From positions 1 through 49,364 of the forward strand of contig CACJBX010000006.1 in NCBI GenBank assembly GCA_902591755.1: a DNA stretch of 49,364 nt. The letters are read 5' to 3'. Position numbers and translations under genes: made by a program. How positions within the stretch are numbered: position 1 is the stretch's first letter; each line of letters opens with the position of its first letter. The notes beneath the pieces were generated by a model that did no database searches, was not told the origin of the DNA, and saw nothing but the letters and a program-made list of their open reading frames with translations. This document shows, in pieces, positions 16,430-25,069 of this stretch. This DNA comes from an uncultured Pelagibacteraceae bacterium (lineage in GTDB: Bacteria > Pseudomonadota > Alphaproteobacteria > Pelagibacterales > Pelagibacteraceae).

Positions 16430-17260
16430 GTGGACCAGATTATTTTCAACGAATACATGTTTTTCATTTTATTAATGATTGCTGCAGCTATTCCTGTCGG
16501 TTTTTTTGCAGGACTATTTGGAATTGGTGGTGGATTAATTTCTGTACCATTCCTTTTCTTTATTTTTGAAACCTTTGGAATAGATAGAGATTATCTAATG
16601 CATCTTACAGTCGGGACTGCATTTACAATAACAATATTAACTTCATTCTCATCAGTACTAGCTCACAGAAAACATGGTGCTGTTGATTTAAGTATAATAA
16701 AAACTTTTGGAACATTTGTTGTTTTTGGTGTCGTAACCGGGACTATTATTGCTTCTATGATGAATACAAAATCATTGGTTCTTTTTTTTTCAATCATGGT
16801 CTATTTTTTAGGCGCTTATCTACTTCTTGCAAAAAACAAAAATAAAAAAGTTTATCCTTCATTTAATTTGCTGCCTCGTCTTTCATTTGGATTTATCTCT
16901 GGCTTAATTTCAGCTCCAATGGGTATTACTGGAGCTATGATTAATGTCCCTGTTTTAAGATACTTTGGCTACTCGATAAATAGAGCAATAGGGAGTGCTG
17001 CAGCCATTGGATTTATAATTTCATTGTTTGGTGCTATTGGTTTTTTCTTGTCAGGATTATTTAAGAATGTTGATATTCCCCTCAGCATTGGTTTTGTAAA
17101 TATACCTGCCTTTCTAATATTCGTTCCTATCACAACAATTATGGCTAGAATTGGGGCTAATACGGTGCATAAGCTTGAGAGAGCAAAAGTTCAGGTGCTT
17201 TTTGGAATTTTTTTATATGTAGTTGCTACAATATTTCTTTACAGATATTTTAATATTTAA
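16430..17260 (+). CDS. TauE/SafE family permease, second copy
   Basis: A 276-residue homologue of the gene just before it, with the same two-half layout: GFFAGLFGIGGGLISVPFL, HLTVGTAFTITILTSFSSV, AHRKHGAVDL, GLISAPMGITGAMINVPVL and AIGSAAAIGFI. The second glycine motif is altered (G-I-T-G-A-M instead of G-I-G-G-G-S-L-M), so the two copies have diverged in the substrate-facing repeat. The start appears to be a GTG at 16430; no ATG occurs before the first helix other than one 18 bases further in (MFFILL). The tandem pair may function together or have separate substrates. Confidence 0.88.
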   Translation: MDQIIFNEYMFFILLMIAAAIPVGFFAGLFGIGGGLISVPFLFFIFETFGIDRDYLMHLTVGTAFTITILTSFSSVLAHRKHGAVDLSIIKTFGTFVVFGVVTGTIIASMMNTKSLVLFFSIMVYFLGAYLLLAKNKNKKVYPSFNLLPRLSFGFISGLISAPMGITGAMINVPVLRYFGYSINRAIGSAAAIGFIISLFGAIGFFLSGLFKNVDIPLSIGFVNIPAFLIFVPITTIMARIGANTVHKLERAKVQVLFGIFLYVVATIFLYRYFNI

Positions 17261-17318
17261 TGGTGATAATTCAAAAACTTATCTTGAACTTAAATATAAA
17301 TTATTTAAATTTTAATTA

Positions 17319-17720
17319 ATGATTTCTAAATTAAAAAACTTTTTACTAAATTTTGAAGCACTGGCTTCTCTTTTATTAAGATTTGGTATTGGAATAGCTT
17401 TTATCATTCATGGTTATGCTAAATTCCCTTTGCCACCAGCAGGTCTAGTTGAATATTTTGGTTTACCTCCAGCAATTGCATCATTTGTTGCATTAAGTGA
17501 ACTTTTATCTGGAATAATTTTAATTGTGAGTGGCTTTTTGAGAAATCCAATAGGAGATACGCTTACAAGATTCGCGGGACTTGTAATCGTAATAATCATG
17601 ACAAACATATTTATAATTGCTCATCCAGATTGGTTTATCACACAAAAATTATTTACAAGTGAACAAATTTTTCTTTTTATTGGTGGTTTTTATTTTTTGA
17701 TAAAAGGAAATAAAGTTTAA
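17319..17720 (+). CDS. DoxX family membrane protein
   Basis: A 133-residue protein with four hydrophobic helices and the DoxX opening LLLRFGIGIAFIIHGYAKF, then FGLPPAIASFVALSELLSGIILIVSGF and PIGDTLTRFAGLVIVIIMTNI. Family members include the thiosulfate:quinone oxidoreductase small subunit and stress-linked membrane proteins (with SodA and a rhodanese-type protein in mycobacteria), so function cannot be fixed. It lies 58 bases after the tandem permeases and is convergent with the phosphomannomutase gene, with a two-base gap and no visible terminator. Confidence 0.87.
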   Translation: MISKLKNFLLNFEALASLLLRFGIGIAFIIHGYAKFPLPPAGLVEYFGLPPAIASFVALSELLSGIILIVSGFLRNPIGDTLTRFAGLVIVIIMTNIFIIAHPDWFITQKLFTSEQIFLFIGGFYFLIKGNKV

Positions 17721-17722
17721 AT

Positions 17723-19168
17723 CTATATCTTTTGATCGTACTCACCTATCTTTCCAGTTTTTTGAAGAAGACCATCAATAAATCTAAAGATATCTGTTTT
17801 AATTTTATCTGACACCGGACTTTCTGTAACAACAACAAGTGATGGTTTGTTTGAAGATGCTCTTATAAGACCCCAAGATCCATCAGAGAGAGTAAATCTC
17901 ACACCATTGACTGTAAGTATGTCAATTATTTCCTGATTACATATTTTTTGTTTGTCAGTCTGAAGTTTTTTTATATTAGAGATAATTTCATCTATTACTT
18001 TGTATTTTTCTTCATCTTTACAAAAAGGTCCCATAGTTGGGCTTTGAAAAGTTTTTGGCAAATCACTAATTAAAACATCCAATTTTTTATTTTGATTATC
18101 AATTAAATGACAAATTTGTATTGCTGAATTAATTCCATCGTCAAAGCCAAATCCTAAGGGTTTATTAAAAAAAAAGTGGCCACTTTTTTCAAATCCAGCA
18201 ATAGCATTATCTTCTTTTACTTTTCTTTTAATATATGAATGTCCAGTTTTCCAATATAGAGTTTTACAATTATTCTTTTTTAAAATTTCATCCTTACTAA
18301 ATAATCCTGTAGATTTTACATCTACAATAAATTTATTATTAGGATGTAACTCTGAAATATTTCTAGCAATTAACAAACCGATTTTGTCTGCAAATATTTC
18401 ATTACCTTTGTTGTCTATAACACCAACTCTATCTCCATCACCATCAAAACCAAAGCCTACATCTGCATTATTTTCTTTCACGCATTTCGAAATTTCATGT
18501 AACATTTTCATATCTTCTGGATTCGGGTTATATCTAGGAAAACTAAAGTCCAAGTTACAATCAAGTTCTATTACTTCACATCCAATATTTCTAAGGATTT
18601 CAGGTGCAAATATTCCAGCAGTTCCATTACCACATGCAGCTACAACTTTTAACTTTTTCTTAATTTTATTTTTTGATAACTCATCAATATATACTTTATT
18701 AAAATCTTCTACTTTTTCATATTTACCGGAACCTTCTTTAAATGCTTCATTCATTACTATCGATTTAAGTTCTGACATTTCTTCTTTGCAATGAGTTAAA
18801 CCTTTTTCAATTCCCATCTTTATTCCTGTCCAACCATTTTCATTGTGGCTCGCTGTTATCATTGCTACAGCATTTGATTTAATCTTAAATTGAGAAAAAT
18901 AAACCGTGGGTGATAAACATAAACCGATATCTTTTACATCACAGCCAGTTGATAAAAGTCCTTTTATGAAATTATTTTTAACTTCTTCGCTATAAGATCT
19001 GTAATCATTTCCTACAATCACCACAGGATTCTTTTCTGAGCTGATTACCTGAGTTCCGAATCCTTTTCCTACTGCTTCGATTCCCTTCGAATTGATGCTT
19101 TTTGGGTATAACCACCTAGCGTCATATTCTCTAAATCCTAATGGGTCGATTTTTTTTTCCACTTCCAT
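17723..19168 (-). CDS. Phosphomannomutase/phosphoglucomutase
   Basis: Interconverts hexose 1- and 6-phosphates for nucleotide-sugar and surface polysaccharide synthesis (AlgC-type alpha-D-phosphohexomutase). Active-site phosphoserine Ser107 is in ITASHNENGWTGIKMG, the metal loop is GFDGDGDRVGVID near residue 243, the sugar loop is GFEKSGHFFFN and the phosphate-binding loop is RASSNKPSLVVVTE. I start it at the ATG at 19168 (481 residues, beginning MEVEKKIDPLGFREYDARW). The frame is open 38 codons further to 19282, but that stretch has no family similarity, is mostly AT-derived Lys/Asn/Ile, and covers the nrdA control region. Confidence 0.9.
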   Translation of the reverse strand: MEVEKKIDPLGFREYDARWLYPKSINSKGIEAVGKGFGTQVISSEKNPVVIVGNDYRSYSEEVKNNFIKGLLSTGCDVKDIGLCLSPTVYFSQFKIKSNAVAMITASHNENGWTGIKMGIEKGLTHCKEEMSELKSIVMNEAFKEGSGKYEKVEDFNKVYIDELSKNKIKKKLKVVAACGNGTAGIFAPEILRNIGCEVIELDCNLDFSFPRYNPNPEDMKMLHEISKCVKENNADVGFGFDGDGDRVGVIDNKGNEIFADKIGLLIARNISELHPNNKFIVDVKSTGLFSKDEILKKNNCKTLYWKTGHSYIKRKVKEDNAIAGFEKSGHFFFNKPLGFGFDDGINSAIQICHLIDNQNKKLDVLISDLPKTFQSPTMGPFCKDEEKYKVIDEIISNIKKLQTDKQKICNQEIIDILTVNGVRFTLSDGSWGLIRASSNKPSLVVVTESPVSDKIKTDIFRFIDGLLQKTGKIGEYDQKI

Positions 19169-19242
19169 GTTGATATATGTACATTTTTTTGATTTTTTTA
19201 TTGAACTATTTTTTTTATGTTCTATAAATGTTCTGTTGATTT

Positions 19243-19289
19243 TTAATTTATATAGTGTATTTAAAAAATCTGCACACAACATATAGTTG
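19243..19289 (+). promoter_or_regulatory. Tandem NrdR-box-like sites upstream of nrdA
   Basis: The NrdR consensus is acaCwAtATaTwGtgt. Bases 19274-19289 (ACACAACATATAGTTG) match at 13 of 16 positions, and bases 19243-19258 (TTAATTTATATAGTGT) at 12 of 16. The two begin exactly 31 bases apart, the three-helical-turn spacing typical of NrdR operators. The downstream box overlaps a TATAGT (19282-19287) that could be the -10 with TTTAAA (19260-19265) as -35, so a bound repressor would block transcription. Confidence 0.65.
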
Positions 19290-19323
19290 TTTAACTAATA
19301 AATAGTATTAAAAAGGGAGTATA

Positions 19324-21261
19324 ATGAACAAAGTCTTGTCTCAAGCAATAAAGAAAGCTGTCTCTGAATTTAAACCTCAGGTTGATCAGAAGACAAAGAC
19401 CAAAGGTCCAGATTTATTCTCATTAAACAACAACACAGAACTATTTCAAAATTCAAGAGGTATCACAATAAAGATTGATAGAAATAGAGATGAAAATTTA
19501 ACAGATTTCGGAAAAGCAACACTTAGCGACAGATATTTAGGTGAGAATGAATCTTTTCAAGATTTGTTTGCAAGAGTAGCAAGTCATTATGCTGATGATA
19601 ATTTACACGCACAAAGACTATACAATTATATTAGTAATCTTTGGTTCATGCCTGCAACACCAGTGCTGTCTAATGGAGGAACTACAAGAGGTTTGCCAAT
19701 ATCATGTTTCTTAAATGAAGCGAGTGATAGTTTAAATGGTATCTTGGGTCTTTGGAGTGAAAATGTTTGGTTAGCTGCTAGAGGTGGTGGTATTGGAAGC
19801 TACTGGGGTAACCTAAGATCTATTGGTGAAAAAATTGGAAGAGTTGGAAAAACTTCTGGAATAATTCCTTTTATAAAAGTTATGGATTCTTTAACGATGG
19901 CTATCAGTCAAGGTTCTTTAAGAAGAGGATCTGCTGCTTGTTATTTACCTATTGACCATCCAGAGATTGAAGAATTTATTGAAATGAGAAGACCTACTGG
20001 TGGGGACCCAAATAGAAAAGCACTTAACCTTCATCATGGTGTTCTTGTTTCAGATGCTTTCATGAGAGCAGTTGAACTTGATGAACAATGGGCACTTAAA
20101 AGTCCAAAAAATGGATCTGTGCAATCAACTGTTTCAGCTAGAAATTTATGGATCAGATTATTAACAGCAAGAGTTGAAACCGGTGAGCCTTATATAATTT
20201 TTATTGATACAGTTAATAGACAAATTCCCCAGCACCATAAGTTAGCTGGCTTAACAGTAAAGACTTCTAATTTGTGCAGCGAAATTACTCTTCCAACAGG
20301 TATTGATAAAGAGGGTAGAGATAGAACTGCTGTTTGCTGTCTATCTTCATTAAATATTGAAAAATACGATGAATGGAAAGACGATGAAAGCTTTATAGAT
20401 GATGTGATGAGGTTTTTAGACAATGTCTTATCTGACTTTATTAACAATGCACCAGAAGAATTTAGTGATGCAACATATTCAGCTGCGAAAGAGCGAAGTG
20501 TCGGTTTGGGTGTTATGGGGCTTCACTCATACTATCAGAAAAAAATGATACCTCTTGAGTCAGTAATGAGCAAAGTTTGGAACAAAAAGATTTTTGAAAA
20601 TATTCAAAAGAAAGTTGATAAATCTTCAAAAGATTTAGCAGAGGAAAAAGGAGCGTGTCCTGATGCTGCTGAATATGGTTTTAAAGAAAGATTCTCAAAT
20701 AAAACTGCGATTGCTCCAACTGCTTCCATTTCAATTATTTGCGGTGGAACTTCTCCTGGAGTTGAGCCGATTGCAGCAAATAGCTATACTCACAAAACTC
20801 TTTCCGGGTCCTTTAATGTCAGAAATAAATATTTAAGAAAGTTATTAGAAAAACATGGAAAAGATACAGATGAAACCTGGTCAACAATTACGACTAACCA
20901 AGGTTCTGTATCACATTTAGATTTTTTAACAAAAGAAGAAAAAGATGTTTTTAAAACAGCTTTTGAATTAGATCAAAGATGGCTTGTTGATTTAAGCGCG
21001 GACAGAACTCCACATATTTCGCAAGCACAATCTATTAACTTATTTTTACCTGCAGATGTTCATAAAAGAGATCTTCATCAAATTCATTTCCAAGCTTGGA
21101 AGAAAGGATTGAAGAGTCTTTATTATTGCAGGTCTAAATCAATACAAAGAGCAGAAAATGTTAATGATGCGAAATCAACAGACATTACTGCTAATGTTTA
21201 TAAATCAAAACAACAAGAAACCGACGAAAACAAATACGAGGAGTGTCTATCATGTCAGTAG
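19324..21261 (+). CDS. nrdA: Class I ribonucleotide reductase alpha subunit
   Basis: Catalytic subunit reducing ribonucleotides to deoxyribonucleotides. In the 645-residue protein the redox cysteines are Cys128 (GLPISCFLNE) and Cys338 (AVCCLSSLN), the thiyl radical site is Asn316-x-Cys318-x-Glu320 (TSNLCSEI), the radical-relay tyrosines are Tyr600-Tyr601 (LYYCRSKS), and the C-terminal shuttle pair is Cys641/Cys644 (ECLSCQ). The first 75 residues show no ATP-cone sequence and a stop at 19309 prevents extension, so it lacks the usual allosteric activity domain of NrdA. A GGGAG four bases from the ATG is a reasonable ribosome site. nrdB follows with a ten-base overlap. Confidence 0.95.
   Translation: MNKVLSQAIKKAVSEFKPQVDQKTKTKGPDLFSLNNNTELFQNSRGITIKIDRNRDENLTDFGKATLSDRYLGENESFQDLFARVASHYADDNLHAQRLYNYISNLWFMPATPVLSNGGTTRGLPISCFLNEASDSLNGILGLWSENVWLAARGGGIGSYWGNLRSIGEKIGRVGKTSGIIPFIKVMDSLTMAISQGSLRRGSAACYLPIDHPEIEEFIEMRRPTGGDPNRKALNLHHGVLVSDAFMRAVELDEQWALKSPKNGSVQSTVSARNLWIRLLTARVETGEPYIIFIDTVNRQIPQHHKLAGLTVKTSNLCSEITLPTGIDKEGRDRTAVCCLSSLNIEKYDEWKDDESFIDDVMRFLDNVLSDFINNAPEEFSDATYSAAKERSVGLGVMGLHSYYQKKMIPLESVMSKVWNKKIFENIQKKVDKSSKDLAEEKGACPDAAEYGFKERFSNKTAIAPTASISIICGGTSPGVEPIAANSYTHKTLSGSFNVRNKYLRKLLEKHGKDTDETWSTITTNQGSVSHLDFLTKEEKDVFKTAFELDQRWLVDLSADRTPHISQAQSINLFLPADVHKRDLHQIHFQAWKKGLKSLYYCRSKSIQRAENVNDAKSTDITANVYKSKQQETDENKYEECLSCQ
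21238..21243 (+). promoter_or_regulatory. Ribosome binding site that fixes the nrdB start
   Basis: GAGGAG inside the last codons of nrdA lies eight bases before the ATG at 21252. This favours that ATG over the in-frame GTG at 21243, which overlaps the site itself. Confidence 0.7.
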
Positions 21262-22262
21262 TAAAAAAAGAAGAAAAAGGAAAAATCATTCAACCAAAAA
21301 AAATGGGATTATTAGTAGAAAATCCTGTCTATAAACCATTCAGATATCCATGGTGTTATGACGCTTGGTTAACGCAACAAAGAATACATTGGTTGCCAGA
21401 AGAGGTTCCATTAGGAGACGATGTTAGAGATTGGCAGAAAAATTTATCAGAACCTGAAAAAAATTTAGTAACACAAATCTTTAGATTTTTTACTCAAGCA
21501 GATGTTGAAGTTAACAACTGTTATTTAAGACACTACACAACAGTATTTAAACCAACAGAAGTTTTAATGATGATGACGGCTTTTGCTGCAATGGAAACAG
21601 TGCACGTAGCTGCTTATTCACATTTATTAGACACAATAGGAATGCCTGAGTCAGAATATTCAGCTTTCATGAAGTATAAAGAGATGAAAGATAAGTATGA
21701 TTACATGCAAGGTTTTAATGTAAACTCAAAAGAAGATATCGCTAAGACTGTTGCTGTATTTAGTGCTTTTACAGAAGGTCTACAATTATTTGCGAGTTTT
21801 GCAATTTTATTAAACTTTCCAAGACATAATAAACTTAAGGGCATGGGGCAGATAGTTACTTGGTCAGTAAGAGATGAAACTCTTCACTGTAATTCAATGA
21901 TCAGAATTTTCAAAGAGTTTATAAAAGAAAATCCTGAAATCTGGACACCGAAACTTAAAAAAGAAATTTATGATGCATGCAGAACAATTGTAGAGCATGA
22001 GGATGCATTTATCGACTTAGCTTTTGAAATGGGACCAATGAAAGGGCTTACGGCTCAGGAGGTTAAGGATTACATTAGATTTATTGGAAACAGAAGATTG
22101 GTTCAATTAGGTCTTGAGCCAATTTATGATGTAGAAAAAAATCCGCTTACTTGGCTTGATACTATGTTGAATGCTGTTGAGCACATGAACTTCTTTGAAG
22201 GTCGGGCAACAGAGTATTCAAAAGCATCAACACAAGGTAATTGGACTGAAGCGTTTAGCTGA
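21252..22262 (+). CDS. nrdB: Class I ribonucleotide reductase beta subunit
   Basis: Radical-generating di-metal subunit. Counting from the ATG at 21252 (336 residues) the ligands are Asp84, Glu115, His118, Glu175, Glu209 and His212, and the radical tyrosine is Tyr122 in METVHVAAYSHLL; the first four numbers are identical to those of E. coli NrdB. The full carboxylate set and Tyr argue for a normal Tyr-radical enzyme and against the metal-free DOPA or Mn/Fe-Phe variants. The C-terminus ends GNWTEAFS, a short tail for docking to NrdA. It overlaps nrdA by ten bases and should share the NrdR-type control of the operon. Confidence 0.95.
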   Translation: MSVVKKEEKGKIIQPKKMGLLVENPVYKPFRYPWCYDAWLTQQRIHWLPEEVPLGDDVRDWQKNLSEPEKNLVTQIFRFFTQADVEVNNCYLRHYTTVFKPTEVLMMMTAFAAMETVHVAAYSHLLDTIGMPESEYSAFMKYKEMKDKYDYMQGFNVNSKEDIAKTVAVFSAFTEGLQLFASFAILLNFPRHNKLKGMGQIVTWSVRDETLHCNSMIRIFKEFIKENPEIWTPKLKKEIYDACRTIVEHEDAFIDLAFEMGPMKGLTAQEVKDYIRFIGNRRLVQLGLEPIYDVEKNPLTWLDTMLNAVEHMNFFEGRATEYSKASTQGNWTEAFS

Positions 22263-22271
22263 TATTAGTTG

Positions 22272-22973
22272 GTGGAATATTTTAAATTACCTAAAAACAC
22301 CGCAAGATTAATTGTTTTACAAAGAATAGAGCTTACAAGTCCTTTTCTTAGAAAATTAAGAAAGTTATTTGGTAGATATGTCTTTTCTAGTTTTATAACT
22401 AAATATTTCTTAAATCCAAGTTACATTGGAAAAGAATACTATCGAGTAATGTTAAAAGAATTTTTATCAATCGAACAATTTATCAATCAAAATGACAAAT
22501 CCTTTTTAAGTATTGGTGCTGGTGTAGGTGGATTAGAAATAATAATAAACAATACTTTTAAAAATAATAATTACTATTTTATAGAAAGAAATTTTATATC
22601 GAAAAAAGTGAGATATGGTTGGGGTGGAATGGTTAATAGTGAAGGTTATAATAATTTAGAATTACAAAAAGATTTTTTAATAACTAACGAAATGAGCGAA
22701 AGTCAAATAAATATCTTTGATTATGATAAAGATACTTTGCCTGAAAAAAAATTTGATGTAATCATTTCTCTATTATCCCTAGATTACCATTACGATTTTA
22801 ATCTTTACTCAGAGTATTTAAAAAAGATATCAAAAGATGATACAAAGATAATTTTTGATACTATAAGAGCTGATTATTTTAAAAAGATATTTAAAAATGT
22901 TAATATAATCCGTTCTGACACAAATGTTATTCATAAGTCTAAAAGGATTTTATGCAGCCATTTTTTAAACTAA
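22272..22973 (+). CDS. Putative SAM-dependent methyltransferase
   Basis: About 233 residues. The only clear feature is a Rossmann-type motif I, FLSIGAGVGGLEIII, near residue 80, with FDVIISLLSLDYHYDF acting as a motif IV-like strand near 165 and a late Lys-rich end. It lacks membrane segments. There is no ATG near the frame start: TTG (22269) or GTG (22272) are the candidates, and GTG is chosen arbitrarily over the adjacent TTG. It follows nrdB by nine bases, so it may be read from the same message, but its substrate is unknown; the long N-terminal basic helix region resembles glycan or lipid-modifying methyltransferases only loosely. Confidence 0.65.
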   Translation: MEYFKLPKNTARLIVLQRIELTSPFLRKLRKLFGRYVFSSFITKYFLNPSYIGKEYYRVMLKEFLSIEQFINQNDKSFLSIGAGVGGLEIIINNTFKNNNYYFIERNFISKKVRYGWGGMVNSEGYNNLELQKDFLITNEMSESQINIFDYDKDTLPEKKFDVIISLLSLDYHYDFNLYSEYLKKISKDDTKIIFDTIRADYFKKIFKNVNIIRSDTNVIHKSKRILCSHFLN

Positions 22974-23048
22974 AAATTTACTTAAGAAGAAAAATTCAAT
23001 AGTTTTCCAAAAATAAAAAAATTTAAGGTTTTATATAGAAGGTTCAAC

Positions 23049-24173
23049 TTATCTTTGATTAATTGGTACAACTTTACGATAACTATTTCCTTTGTAGCTA
23101 GCGAGTGGTCTAATAAGTTTGTTGGCTGCATGTTGCTCAAGAATATGAGCAGACCATCCTGTAATTCTTGAAATTACGAAAATTGGTGTAAAGAAGTCAG
23201 TATCAAATCCCATTAAATGATAGGTTGGCCCAGTAGGATAATCTACGTTAGGATGAATATTTTTTCTTTCAATCATTACTTTTTCAACAATGTCATAAAT
23301 TTTTTCGAACTTTTTATCTTTTTTTACTTTTGCAACTTTCGAAAAATATTCTCTCATGGTAGGCACTCTAGAATCGCCACTTTTATAAACTCTATGACCG
23401 AAACCCATTACAACAGTCTTTTGATCTAAAGCATTATTTATCCAATTCAATGCATTTTCAGGTTTTTTAATTTTATTCATCATATGCATCACTTCTTCAT
23501 TTGCTCCACCATGTAATGGACCTTTTAAACTTGCAATTGCCCCAGTAATTGCACCATGAATATCTGACAAACTGCTGGTTATTGTTCTAGCAGTAAAGGT
23601 TGATACGTTAAAACTATGTTCAGCATACAATATCAGAGATACATCAAATGCTTTTACAATTTCTTTTTCAGGAACTTTACCAAAACACATATAGAAAAAA
23701 TTTTCTGAGAAAGTTAAATTATTTTTTGGTTTTATGATTTTTTTTCCTTTTCTGATTCTATAGAAGGCAGCCAAAGCTACAGGAGTTTTTGCAAATATTC
23801 TCATCACTTTTCTTAAATTTGCTTCTGGTGAGTTATCTTTAGTTTCTTTATCTTCCAGCCCCATTATGCTTACTGCTGTTCTAGCAACATCCATAGGATG
23901 TGATTTTTTAGGAAAATTCTTAATACTTTCTAATAATGTTTTTGATAGATTTCTCTCTTTTCTTTCAACTTTTTCAAAATTTTTTAACTGTTTTTCAGAA
24001 GGTAACTCTCCATTTAGAATAAGATATGCAACTTCTTCAAACTTACATTTTGCACATAGGTCTTGCGCCGCATATCCTCTATAAGTAAGAGAATTGATTT
24101 CTGGCATTACTTTTGAAACTTCCGTCTCATCAACCACAATTCCAAGCAAACCTTTCTTAATATCTTCAGTCAT
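23049..24173 (-). CDS. prpC: 2-methylcitrate synthase
   Basis: Condenses propionyl-CoA with oxaloacetate to 2-methylcitrate. The 374-residue protein is of the citrate synthase fold, with SLSDIHGAITGAIASLKGPLHGGANEEVMHMM, the catalytic His in VMGFGHRVYKSGDSR, and the Asp region NVDYPTGPTYHLMGFDTDFFTPIFVISRITGW. Length and the opening GLLGIVVDETEVS...YRGY match PrpC rather than the longer GltA. It is last in the minus-strand order prpD-prpB-prpC, and its ATG overlaps the prpB stop by one base. No clear terminator is visible in the 75 bases beyond its end. Confidence 0.93.
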   Translation of the reverse strand: MTEDIKKGLLGIVVDETEVSKVMPEINSLTYRGYAAQDLCAKCKFEEVAYLILNGELPSEKQLKNFEKVERKERNLSKTLLESIKNFPKKSHPMDVARTAVSIMGLEDKETKDNSPEANLRKVMRIFAKTPVALAAFYRIRKGKKIIKPKNNLTFSENFFYMCFGKVPEKEIVKAFDVSLILYAEHSFNVSTFTARTITSSLSDIHGAITGAIASLKGPLHGGANEEVMHMMNKIKKPENALNWINNALDQKTVVMGFGHRVYKSGDSRVPTMREYFSKVAKVKKDKKFEKIYDIVEKVMIERKNIHPNVDYPTGPTYHLMGFDTDFFTPIFVISRITGWSAHILEQHAANKLIRPLASYKGNSYRKVVPINQR

Positions 24174-25069
24174 TAATCATGTCCATCTGTACTAAAATTA
24201 TATATTTTTTTATCGAGAGCATTGTATTTTTCATAATCCACTAAGTCATACAATCTACTTCTAGTTTGCATTTTATCAATAAGGTTTTTTTGATGTCCTT
24301 CTTCAAAAATTTTCCTCAAACCTTCCTCCACACTTTTCATCGCTAATCTTTGAGTTGTAACGGGATAAATAACAATATTATAACCCAAATTTTCCAATTC
24401 TTTATAATCTAAAAGATCTGATTTTCCAAATTCTGTCATGTTTGCAAGTAAATATGAATTCAATTTTTTCCTTACTTTTTCAAACTCCCCTTTATCTTTT
24501 AAAGCTTCAGGAAAAACTATTTCGGCCCCTGCGTCGATATATGCTTTACATCTATCAATCATCTTATCTATACCCTCTACACTTTTTGCATCAGATCTAG
24601 CAATTATCTTGAAATTTTTATCTTTCCTAGCTTTGACGCACTCTTCAATTTTTTTTACCATTTTTTTAACAGAAATAAGTTCTTTGTTATCAAGGTGACC
24701 ACATCTTTTTCTTTCAATTTGATCTTCTATATGTACCGCTGTTACACCAAATTTTTCAAAAGTTTTAATAGTTTTTTTGCAAGACTTAAAACCCGTATCA
24801 ATATCTACAATTGTTGGTAAGTTTGTAACTCTTGCTATTTGTTTTGATCTATTACTCACATCTTCAAGTGTTGTAAGACCTATATCTGGGTAACCAAGGT
24901 CATTAGACATAACGCCACCCGAAACATAAACAGCATCATAACCAATTTCTTCAATTACTTTAGCAGTTAAAGGGTTGTATGCACCAGGAACTCTTAAAAT
25001 TTTTCCACTTTTTAATTTATCTACAAAATCTTTTCTTTTTTCTTTTATCTTTTTCTTAATAAAGTGCAT
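24173..25069 (-). CDS. prpB: 2-methylisocitrate lyase
   Basis: Cleaves 2-methylisocitrate to pyruvate and succinate. The 298-residue protein has the PEP mutase/isocitrate lyase fold: RVPGAYNPLTAKVIEEIGYDAVYVSGG, PTIVDIDTGF, VHIEDQIERKRCGH with the catalytic-loop cysteine (K-R-C-G-H), IIARSDAKSVEG and NMTEFGKSDLL. The KRCGH loop separates PrpB and isocitrate lyases from other members, and the short length excludes AceA. It overlaps prpD and prpC by one base on each side, so the three enzymes are translated from one message. Confidence 0.94.
   Translation of the reverse strand: MHFIKKKIKEKRKDFVDKLKSGKILRVPGAYNPLTAKVIEEIGYDAVYVSGGVMSNDLGYPDIGLTTLEDVSNRSKQIARVTNLPTIVDIDTGFKSCKKTIKTFEKFGVTAVHIEDQIERKRCGHLDNKELISVKKMVKKIEECVKARKDKNFKIIARSDAKSVEGIDKMIDRCKAYIDAGAEIVFPEALKDKGEFEKVRKKLNSYLLANMTEFGKSDLLDYKELENLGYNIVIYPVTTQRLAMKSVEEGLRKIFEEGHQKNLIDKMQTRSRLYDLVDYEKYNALDKKIYNFSTDGHD

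Noticed and set aside
18384..18794. 136-residue ORF antisense to the phosphomannomutase
   Set aside because: It is Ser/Pro/Leu-rich as expected from the complement of a Lys/Glu/Asn-rich coding strand, and the mutase active-site motifs are on the other strand.
19169..19282. Upstream extension of the phosphomannomutase by 38 codons
   Set aside because: No family similarity in the added part, and it would cover the promoter and NrdR-like sites of nrdA; the start at 19168 directly precedes the conserved N-terminus.
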